Virus record (IMG/VR): IMGVR_UViG_3300033145_000528
Location: 1 to 52,485 of that record
DNA length: 52,485 nucleotides
Origin: a virus
Strand: one strand, 5' to 3'
The position numbers and the translations under genes were made by a program. Positions within the stretch are counted from its first letter, which is position 1; each line of letters opens with the position of its first letter. Below the pieces are notes generated by a model. The model worked only from the letters and a program-made list of their open reading frames with translations, made no database searches and had not been told where the DNA came from. Positions 16,377 to 22,654 of this stretch are shown piece after piece.

Positions 16377-16911
16377 TCGTAATGCCAAGAAATTATTGTT
16401 TGCAGTAGCGGACGCCTGCGAAGAGGTAGGATTGGACTATTTCCTTTATGGGGGCACATGTCTGGGCGCAGTAAGGGAAAAGCGATTTATAAAAATAGAT
16501 AGGGATGTGGATTTCGCCTGCCTATTAGAAGACCTCGCACCGGTTGTGCTTGAATTGAACAAAATACTAATGAAAGCAGGGCTGGATACTGAAATTGTTG
16601 ACCATCGTCATTTTGCTAAATGGGATGGGAGCGTGTATGCTATGAAGTTTGCGGGATTTGGGGAACACGGGGAGATAGCCGCATTCAAACGGCACGGGGA
16701 TAAGCGTGTTATACCATCACATGCGGATAAATACTGGTTGGTGCATAATGCACGTTTCCTTGAGGAACTCAGAACTATAAAATTTTATGGGCGCGCATTC
16801 CATGTTCCTAAGGATACAGATGGGTTCTTGACTGAGAAGTATGGGGATTGGAGAACGCCGCATACGAAATTTTATAACGTATCAAAATGTAGAATGGATA
16901 AACTACCGTGA
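16369..16911 (+). CDS. LicD-like phosphotransferase/nucleotidyltransferase-fold protein
   Basis: A 180-residue protein with the LicD hallmarks: YGGTCLGAVRE (27-37) and DRDVDFA (44-50), matching the GGTxLGxxR and D-x-D pattern of the LicD/fukutin family. These enzymes move a phospho-alcohol such as phosphocholine from a CDP-activated donor onto a sugar. The partner that makes a CDP donor is encoded next door. ATG 16369 overlaps the previous stop (ATGGTTAA) and follows AAGGAT. Confidence 0.8.
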   Translation: MVNRNAKKLLFAVADACEEVGLDYFLYGGTCLGAVREKRFIKIDRDVDFACLLEDLAPVVLELNKILMKAGLDTEIVDHRHFAKWDGSVYAMKFAGFGEHGEIAAFKRHGDKRVIPSHADKYWLVHNARFLEELRTIKFYGRAFHVPKDTDGFLTEKYGDWRTPHTKFYNVSKCRMDKLP

Positions 16912-17345
16912 TATTTGGTTATACTGCAGGTGCATACGACCTATTTCATGTTGGTCACTTGAATATATTACGTACTGCCAAATCCATGTGTGACAGACTG
17001 ATAGTGGCGGTATCAACGGATGAGCTGGTAGAATTATATAAAGGGCATAAGCCAATTATACCATTTAAACAAAGGCTTGAAATAGTCAGGGGTATATGGT
17101 ATGTGGATAGTGTCGTACGCAGGAATGAACGGAACATATACAAGGAATGGACAAGAATACATTTCAATAAAGTATTTGTGGGGGATGATTGGGCGGATGA
17201 TAAGCAGTGGAATGAATGGGAAATGCAGCTTAAAGAGTATAGTGTGGATATTGTCTATTTACCCAGAACACCTGATATATCAACTACTACGATTATCCAA
17301 ACTATACTTCAACACAAGCGAAAACACCATAAGGTAAGGAGATAA
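16908..17345 (+). CDS. Cytidylyltransferase (TagD/glycerol-3-phosphate type)
   Basis: A 145-residue nucleotidyltransferase with the HxGH signature (HVGH, residues 14-17) in GAYDLFHVGHLNIL, VSTDELV, and the ISTT-type end motif (DISTTTI). These enzymes form CDP-glycerol or similar from CTP. Start is GTG overlapping the previous stop (GTGA). Together with the LicD-like protein it suggests a phospho-alcohol decoration on a phage glycan. Confidence 0.88.
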   Translation: MIFGYTAGAYDLFHVGHLNILRTAKSMCDRLIVAVSTDELVELYKGHKPIIPFKQRLEIVRGIWYVDSVVRRNERNIYKEWTRIHFNKVFVGDDWADDKQWNEWEMQLKEYSVDIVYLPRTPDISTTTIIQTILQHKRKHHKVRR

Positions 17346-17348
17346 ATA

Positions 17349-17615
17349 ATGGCAGTTAAGACAAAACTTGACCAAGCATGGAATACGAATGAGGTAATAG
17401 CTAATGTGTTTGAGGTAAGGGCACAGGCGGAGAATGTATATAATGTGCTTCAGGAGTCTATTGCAAGGATTAATGAAATTACAGCGGGTGCAAGCTTCAG
17501 TGATGTAGATGATGAGATTAAAAGTGAAGGTCGGGATATTATACAAATCTTGAATCAGGCAAAACAGGCATTTGACGGACATGCCGAATTTCTTGCATGG
17601 AGGCAGCCAAAATGA
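17349..17615 (+). CDS. Hypothetical helical protein
   Basis: An 88-residue acidic, probably all-helical protein (AENVYNVLQESIARINEI). No family recognised. AAGGAGA precedes the ATG and the stop overlaps the next small gene (ATGA). It lies between the glycan cassette and the decoration genes. Confidence 0.6.
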   Translation: MAVKTKLDQAWNTNEVIANVFEVRAQAENVYNVLQESIARINEITAGASFSDVDDEIKSEGRDIIQILNQAKQAFDGHAEFLAWRQPK

Positions 17616-17692
17616 TATGGATAATACTACTTGTATATTTAATAGTAACTTTATTCTTTTGGTCGCTTTGTGTAGTAGCAAAGGATGAATGA
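17612..17692 (+). CDS. 26-residue single-pass membrane peptide
   Basis: The whole peptide is one hydrophobic segment (IWIILLVYLIVTLFFW) with a short charged end (AKDE). ATGA overlaps at both ends tie it to its neighbours, which supports translation. Function unknown; it could be a small holin-like or membrane-anchoring peptide. Confidence 0.5.
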   Translation: MIWIILLVYLIVTLFFWSLCVVAKDE

Positions 17693-19140
17693 TGGCACTC
17701 AGTATCACAAGACCAGCAAGTGATATAATTGTTACGGGGGATTCTTCAGATATATTCGAGGATATATGGACTGAAGACCAAGCTCAAGGATGGGGCGTTT
17801 TTACAAGGCTTAGTGATGGTCAATACCATAGTACCGAGAGAATAGTATTCGGTGATGACACTACTCCTACAAACGTATCCGACATAGATTGCTGTGTTAA
17901 ATTTGGTGATGGTAAATATTTCTATACTAAGGATAATGCAAAAGTTACGCTTGGTGAGAAACTTGACAGCGAAACAGCTGTGAAGGGATGCTTTATAATC
18001 TTTGATGATTTGGGTGATGATGCAACAAGTATAGAAATGAAAGGTACGCTGAACCTGTATAATACATCTATTAAGCAAATATTGGTTGGTGGTGATATTT
18101 ATCATGCCCATCAACTAAACTTGAACGGTGCTGGTGAGTTCATTGATTCGCAGTTAAGATTTCTAAATGCAATAAATATTAGCACAGTATACACGACCTA
18201 TGGTATTCAGTATGAAGAATTTATTAACGGAATTAGAGTATTTGATGATATGACACTTACAAATTTCGTAAGTAAAAATATTAGTGCAGGTGCTTATAAT
18301 TTTGTTCCAAATAGAAGTGATATAACAGTTTATCTTGTAAACCCGAAAATAGGTGGTGGCAGCTTCTTCTATGCTTGGTCAATTATTCGTGCTGATACAT
18401 ATGTTAGAGGGTACTCAACTACTTTGACATGGCGTAGTGGTTCAACAATGCACGTAGATGCAAATACTTATCAGCAATTTCCATTTAATATTCATGTTAA
18501 AGACAAAGATGGGAATAATCTATCTGAAGTAACATGCTTGCTTGAAGATAAAGATGACGCTGAAGCTTTTAGTGTAGAAACGGCTGGCAGTGGGAAAATA
18601 GTCCAGCAATGGGTAAATTATAAAACTTATGATTCGACTAATTATACGACCGGTGGGGCAACAAAAACTCCGCATAAGCTCACCCTATCCAAAGCAGGCT
18701 ACGAAACGCTTGTAATAGATAATATCATAATAGATGAGGCAAAGGATTTGGAATTTGAACTATTGCCAGCATTGGCAGAATCAGATGTAAGATATGATAC
18801 GGACTTCGGGGAAAATAAAACTGGTAAATGTCATGTACCAGCTAAAGTCGATGTAAGGAAAGATGTAGATGTAGATGTTTCTGACAGTGGGCTTTTAGAC
18901 TTGGCGTCTGAAGACGATACAAGGTATGGCGTCACGTTTGATAATGAAACAAAAGTGGGAAACTGCGTACTTCCGCCTGAAGATAGAACAGCGGAAGGTG
19001 AAACATACGGAACTGATGGTACGGAATTTATAGGTACTTTTGTACGCAATGAGATAACTGGGGCAATAATAGAAGGTCAGGCTACAATAGGGGCAGTAGT
19101 CGGTCAAGCAACAGCAGGAATAGTGGTAGCAGGAGAATGA
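17689..19140 (+). CDS. Putative virion surface protein, beta-rich with C-terminal repeats
   Basis: A 483-residue protein, beta-strand-rich in its first ~270 residues (possible beta-helix), then an Ig-like/carboxypeptidase-regulatory-like region (NIHVKDKDGNNLSEV, ~residue 265), then two related ~50-residue repeats around VRYDTDFGENKTGKCHVP and TRYGVTFDNETKVGNCVLP. Such repeats occur in phage structural proteins. The coding sequence is more A/T-rich than its neighbours. Its place before the connectors suggests a head or neck decoration, perhaps the acceptor of the glycan. Confidence 0.5.
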   Translation: MMALSITRPASDIIVTGDSSDIFEDIWTEDQAQGWGVFTRLSDGQYHSTERIVFGDDTTPTNVSDIDCCVKFGDGKYFYTKDNAKVTLGEKLDSETAVKGCFIIFDDLGDDATSIEMKGTLNLYNTSIKQILVGGDIYHAHQLNLNGAGEFIDSQLRFLNAINISTVYTTYGIQYEEFINGIRVFDDMTLTNFVSKNISAGAYNFVPNRSDITVYLVNPKIGGGSFFYAWSIIRADTYVRGYSTTLTWRSGSTMHVDANTYQQFPFNIHVKDKDGNNLSEVTCLLEDKDDAEAFSVETAGSGKIVQQWVNYKTYDSTNYTTGGATKTPHKLTLSKAGYETLVIDNIIIDEAKDLEFELLPALAESDVRYDTDFGENKTGKCHVPAKVDVRKDVDVDVSDSGLLDLASEDDTRYGVTFDNETKVGNCVLPPEDRTAEGETYGTDGTEFIGTFVRNEITGAIIEGQATIGAVVGQATAGIVVAGE

Positions 19141-19141
19141 T

Positions 19142-19459
19142 ATGGCACTCGGAGATGCAGTAGAAGGAGCACGACATACAGCACAGAGAATAACGTGGCA
19201 GGACGAGGATGGGAATGCTTGGGTACTCACCAACTCAACTATAACAGGTACTATACGCCCAAAACGGGGTGGGACGACACGAGCCATCACAGGAACATTG
19301 GAGCTTGTGGATTCTGGCGACAATGGGCAATTTGACTGGACATATAGCGCAGCCGATATTGTTGAGGGCAAATTTTGGGTACAGTTCAAGGCAACATATG
19401 CCGACGGAACATATGATTTAACGAAGAAAGCCGAATTTAACGTATTAGAGGCAATATAG
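19142..19459 (+). CDS. BppU-N-like beta-sandwich virion protein
   Basis: A 105-residue protein resembling the N-terminal domain of baseplate protein BppU: RITWQDEDGNAWVL, then TITGTIRPKRGG, GTLELVDSGDNGQFDWTYS and FWVQFKATYADGTYDL. This fold attaches receptor-binding or decoration parts to the virion. It starts two bases after the previous stop and probably pairs with it. Confidence 0.55.
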   Translation: MALGDAVEGARHTAQRITWQDEDGNAWVLTNSTITGTIRPKRGGTTRAITGTLELVDSGDNGQFDWTYSAADIVEGKFWVQFKATYADGTYDLTKKAEFNVLEAI

Positions 19460-19467
19460 GAGGGGTC

Positions 19468-19935
19468 ATGGCTATAATAGTTGGAACAAATAGCTGGATA
19501 ACGGAAGCGGACGCTAACATCTACATGGGGAATAGACTTGATGCGGATAGTTACTGGATTGATGAGGAAGCCGATAATGAACGGGCGCTTATTACGGCGT
19601 ATCAATGGCTTAATGCGGGTAAATTTACGTTTCCGACTACAGCCACGCAAAAGATGAAAGACGCACAATGTGAGATGGCATTATTCTTGCTCCAACACCA
19701 GCCCGATATTGACCTCCGCATGGGATTGCAGGCACAGGGAGTGATAACAGCAGGGGTTGTTAAAGAGCGGTATAAGAATGATAACACGGTTGAGATGCCA
19801 ATACCACCTATCGTACAGAAATTACTTGCAGGCTATGATACGGATAAGCCGGTGTATTTGGTTAATATTGAACGTAACGAAGAAGAAGGCGTGAATTATG
19901 ACGCCTATGGAAATTTGCTCACAGACGCATCATAA
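19468..19935 (+). CDS. Head-tail connector, DnaT-like family
   Basis: A 155-residue protein opening with WITEADANIYMGNRL, typical of the small head-completion proteins often annotated as DnaT-like ssDNA-binding proteins, and with the helical QWLNAG segment that follows. It probably forms the first ring under the portal. GGAGG precedes the ATG. Confidence 0.7.
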   Translation: MAIIVGTNSWITEADANIYMGNRLDADSYWIDEEADNERALITAYQWLNAGKFTFPTTATQKMKDAQCEMALFLLQHQPDIDLRMGLQAQGVITAGVVKERYKNDNTVEMPIPPIVQKLLAGYDTDKPVYLVNIERNEEEGVNYDAYGNLLTDAS

Positions 19936-19946
19936 GGAGGTAAATT

Positions 19947-20093
19947 ATGCCTACACCAAATAAGGGTGAGACAGAGCAGCATTTTGTGAGCCGTTGTATC
20001 AGTTATTTGTTTCACAGGGAAGGGTTCAAGGATAAGAAGAAGGCGGCTGGGAGATGTTATGGTATTTATAGGTCTTGGAAGAGGAAACAATGA
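19947..20093 (+). CDS. Small basic phage protein
   Basis: A 48-residue protein starting MPTPNKGETEQHFVSRC and ending in IYRSWKRKQ. This pattern (Pro-Lys start, F.SRC, closing basic W-K/R) recurs in small phage proteins of head regions with no assigned role. AAGGAGG is an excellent ribosome site. Its stop overlaps the next ATG (ATGA). Confidence 0.65.
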   Translation: MPTPNKGETEQHFVSRCISYLFHREGFKDKKKAAGRCYGIYRSWKRKQ

Positions 20094-20425
20094 TTGGATC
20101 GTACTTAGTAGACACAATAACCCTGCGTATGGACAAGGGTAGTGACAAATGGCAAGAGCCAAATACGCCTGAGGATGTTACTGTGAAGGCGTTTATTGAT
20201 TACGGTGAACATCGTATTCAGAATGAAGCGGGGGAAGTAGTAGTGAGTATGGCAAAGGTGTACATGAGACCGCGCACACTTATCGTGAGTGGGTTTGCCA
20301 CACGGGCTGCCAACACTATCAGCTATAAAGACAAGATAATATACGACGGAATAGCACACGCTATAATGAAAATAAGCAGATCCCGAGATTTTAGTGTAAG
20401 GAGTATGGACGTATATGTCGCCTAA
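20090..20425 (+). CDS. Head-tail stopper/connector protein
   Basis: A 111-residue beta-rich protein (RTLIVSGFATRAANTISYKDKI around residue 70) in the usual place of the head-tail stopper, between the DnaT-like connector and the gp10-like protein. The start at 20090 overlaps the previous stop; an in-frame TTG at 20075 lies inside the previous gene and is less likely. Confidence 0.65.
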   Translation: MIGSYLVDTITLRMDKGSDKWQEPNTPEDVTVKAFIDYGEHRIQNEAGEVVVSMAKVYMRPRTLIVSGFATRAANTISYKDKIIYDGIAHAIMKISRSRDFSVRSMDVYVA

Positions 20426-20909
20426 AAGCTTGACAATGGAATTGGATATGTCAGAAGTTCTACGTAATATGGGGGTATTGACTAACCACGTTATGCCCAG
20501 TAAGATACGTGCGGGGTTACGACTGGCTGGTATAGAGCTTATGAAAGATGCTATAACGGTAGTGAATACTGTTCCCATTAAACGACCGGGGTATTCAAGC
20601 CCAGATCGTGTTCCTGGTGAATTGAGGGCATCTGGGGCTGTGTTCGTGGATGGTAAGAAGGTCAAGACAGCAATATCCTATGGGGAAGGAGCAACTGGTA
20701 AATACCAACCTGAAACTTATGGCGGTACTCGTATTCCTAAGAACTCACATGAGGCGTGTATAGTGTTTAATGCTCCTTATGCCGCCGAGCAGCACGAGGA
20801 ATGGCCAACCAAGACAGAACCCACAGCCGGCACTAATTATTTGGGGGGTAAATTGACCGAGAATGCTATGAAGTATACTAAGATAGTAGCAAACGGGATG
20901 AGATTATAA
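20415..20909 (+). CDS. Tail completion protein, HK97 gp10-like
   Basis: A 164-residue protein with the gp10-like order: N-terminal helix (AGLRLAGIELMKDAITVV), a Gly-rich middle loop, then FNAPYAAEQHEEWPTKT and a C-terminal helix. The Y-A-x-x-x-H-E motif is the family's best mark. It acts at the head-tail joint. Overlaps the previous gene by 11 nt. Confidence 0.75.
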   Translation: MSPKSLTMELDMSEVLRNMGVLTNHVMPSKIRAGLRLAGIELMKDAITVVNTVPIKRPGYSSPDRVPGELRASGAVFVDGKKVKTAISYGEGATGKYQPETYGGTRIPKNSHEACIVFNAPYAAEQHEEWPTKTEPTAGTNYLGGKLTENAMKYTKIVANGMRL

Positions 20910-20921
20910 TTGGAGGCAGTT

Positions 20922-21134
20922 ATGGAAACTAAATACAAAGAATGTCCAAATTGCGGAAAGCCCTTTATTACGGAAGCCGAATCAAAGACATTTATGGAGG
21001 ATAAATTCAGGTGGTTTGGGCGCTTTTGCTGGCTTGGGCAATCATTAGATGGGAATTACAGTTTGATAACAAGGTATTGTTGTAGCTGTGGTCATGCCAA
21101 TATGGTATCACTTGGTAAACTTGGTGTATTATGA
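20922..21134 (+). CDS. Zinc-ribbon protein
   Basis: A 70-residue protein with two Cys pairs, CPNCG near residue 8 and CCSCG near 57, probably binding one zinc. It contains four Trp/Phe-rich residues between them (RWFGRFCWLG). Role unknown; set among connector genes. ATG 20922 follows TTGGAGG; an upstream TTG start is unlikely. Confidence 0.65.
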   Translation: METKYKECPNCGKPFITEAESKTFMEDKFRWFGRFCWLGQSLDGNYSLITRYCCSCGHANMVSLGKLGVL

Positions 21135-21529
21135 TAAAAGAATTTGTTACATACATAGGTAACAATACAAGTTTCACGGTCGGAACAGACTTGTTCGCCA
21201 TAAGTGTGGACTCCGACGATATAGATGAATGCGTGGTAATTGCAGAATCCAGTCCTGGTCTGGCGGATGGGTTACTAATCGATTACCGCCAAATCCCCCT
21301 GAGAGCATACTCAAGGGCGCTTACAAGGTTTACGGCACGGGACAACGCCTACACCGTGTTTGATTGGTTACATGGCAGAATGCAATTTAGTCTGCCACAA
21401 ATAGGCAGTGGGTACATATACAGATGTAATGTAGAATGCAGAACGCCTTATTATATTGGTCTGGACGAGTCTGGAAGGCGACATGTGTATGTTGTGCCTA
21501 TTGATTTGACAACAACTAATATGACATGA
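21131..21529 (+). CDS. Tail terminator-like (minor capsid) protein
   Basis: A 132-residue protein in the slot of the tail terminator, directly before the tail tube. The sequence (DYRQIPLRAYSRALTRFTAR, then VFDWLHGRMQFSLP, then RCNVECRTPYYIG) fits the phage minor-capsid/tail terminator group. Overlaps the zinc-ribbon gene stop. Confidence 0.65.
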   Translation: MIKEFVTYIGNNTSFTVGTDLFAISVDSDDIDECVVIAESSPGLADGLLIDYRQIPLRAYSRALTRFTARDNAYTVFDWLHGRMQFSLPQIGSGYIYRCNVECRTPYYIGLDESGRRHVYVVPIDLTTTNMT

Positions 21530-21539
21530 GAGGTATATT

Positions 21540-22064
21540 ATGAGTATAGGAGCCTCAGGGCCGTTAGAAGATTTGGGGCCTGCAAAAGTTACATGGGGCA
21601 CAACTGTTTTGGATACTTACGAGGAAGTGAAATTCACATTGACAGGGGAGAGCGCTGATGTTTTTGAGAATGTGTATGGCGCAACCCCAGTAGATAGCAT
21701 CTTTCTCGGTTATTCTGAGTGCACAGCATTAGTGCCCGCAACCCGACTCACACTAGGGAATTTACAGAAATTACTACCCGGTGGGAGCATTTCAGGAAGT
21801 GGATTAGTTCGCACCAATTCGGACATAGCGGTGGGTATATCACATTATGATAAGGGTCACCCGCTTATTATCCAGCCTATTATTGATGGTGTGGCATCCA
21901 CTACGAAGGGGTTGAGATTAGAGCGTGTATATCCGGTGCCTAATTTTGAGATTTCATTTAATCTCACTGCACAACGGGTATATGCCATTACATTCAAAGC
22001 ACACCCAGACTCCACAGGCATTCTCTGGAGTGCGGGTGCAATCAGTACAGCAGACTATAGCTAA
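21540..22064 (+). CDS. Major tail tube protein
   Basis: A 174-residue beta-rich protein placed between terminator and tail chaperone. It has the tube-type layout: Gly-rich start, VKFTLTGESADVFENVYG and a later FEISFNLTAQRVYAITFKA strand pair. AGAGG precedes the ATG. Confidence 0.75.
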   Translation: MSIGASGPLEDLGPAKVTWGTTVLDTYEEVKFTLTGESADVFENVYGATPVDSIFLGYSECTALVPATRLTLGNLQKLLPGGSISGSGLVRTNSDIAVGISHYDKGHPLIIQPIIDGVASTTKGLRLERVYPVPNFEISFNLTAQRVYAITFKAHPDSTGILWSAGAISTADYS

Positions 22065-22076
22065 CAGGAGACAGCC

Positions 22077-22394
22077 ATGCCAAAAATTAACATTGATGAG
22101 ATTTGTGAACCCATTGAAATAACCGTAGGGGGTAAGACGTATACAGTTGCGGATATACCACCCGATACCGCCAAAAGAATGGCTGATTTGTCCAAGAAAG
22201 AGGACTACGATGAATCAGACACCACGCCTATCGTAACTATGTTGACTGAGATATTGGGTGCGACTAATGAGGACATAGCCAAATTAGGCATCCGTAAACT
22301 CGGCATCACCATGAAACAAATATTTACGGTTATTAACGATGAGGTAGAAGCAAAAAACGTCCCAAAGGTAGAAGTGAAGAAGTCCCCCAAATAG
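22077..22394 (+). CDS. Tail assembly chaperone, short form
   Basis: A 105-residue protein before the tape measure, the place of lambda gpG-type chaperones. ADIPPDTAKRMADLSKKE and a helical TMLTEILGATNEDIAKLG segment are visible. A slippery heptamer and a stem near its 3' end allow a fraction of ribosomes to enter the -1 frame and add the 98-residue extension ending at 22654. AACAGGAGA precedes the ATG. Confidence 0.82.
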   Translation: MPKINIDEICEPIEITVGGKTYTVADIPPDTAKRMADLSKKEDYDESDTTPIVTMLTEILGATNEDIAKLGIRKLGITMKQIFTVINDEVEAKNVPKVEVKKSPK

Positions 22395-22405
22395 CTTCTA
22401 CCTTT
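22352..22405 (+). promoter_or_regulatory. Programmed -1 ribosomal frameshift signal
   Basis: Slippery heptamer A AAA AAC in the correct phase (22352-22358), a 5-nt spacer, then an 11-bp perfect stem: AAAGGTAGAAG (22364-22374) pairs with CTTCTACCTTT (22395-22405) around a 20-nt loop that holds the zero-frame stop. The -1 frame is open from here to 22654. A CCCCC run in the loop could also pair with GGGG after 22440 as a pseudoknot. Confidence 0.9.
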
Positions 22406-22654
22406 CCAGGATTATTCACATTAGACGAATTGCTAAAGATGGGGATAAGGCAAAGGGGGTACTGGTTGAGGCAAGCTGGCGCTCTTAGACGGCAATTCAT
22501 AGCAGACGTGAGTTATGGTGTGAGAATTGGCATGGCTGATTCAAAAGATTATCAGAAAGCGATAGATGACTTGGAATTAACAGATAGGAAAGACGATTTG
22601 AAGGCTAATATGTGGGATATATTGAGTTTGTTAGGTGGTGGTAAGGGTGTTTAA
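22358..22654 (+). CDS. Tail assembly chaperone, frameshift extension
   Basis: The -1 frame after the slippery site encodes 98 residues including PQIASTFPGLFTLDELLK and QRGYWLRQAGALRRQF, giving a 192-residue fusion with the short form. By analogy with lambda gpGT the extension binds the tape measure or tube protein. It has no good start of its own (TTG at 22430 is the only candidate in the middle), which supports production by frameshift only. Confidence 0.82.
   Translation, partial: RPKGRSEEVPQIASTFPGLFTLDELLKMGIRQRGYWLRQAGALRRQFIADVSYGVRIGMADSKDYQKAIDDLELTDRKDDLKANMWDILSLLGGGKGV

Noticed and set aside
22384-22394. Frameshift at the CCCCCAAA run
   Set aside because: After slipping, the A-site tRNA would not re-pair well; the upstream A AAA AAC with its downstream stem is far better, and the run lies in the stem loop.
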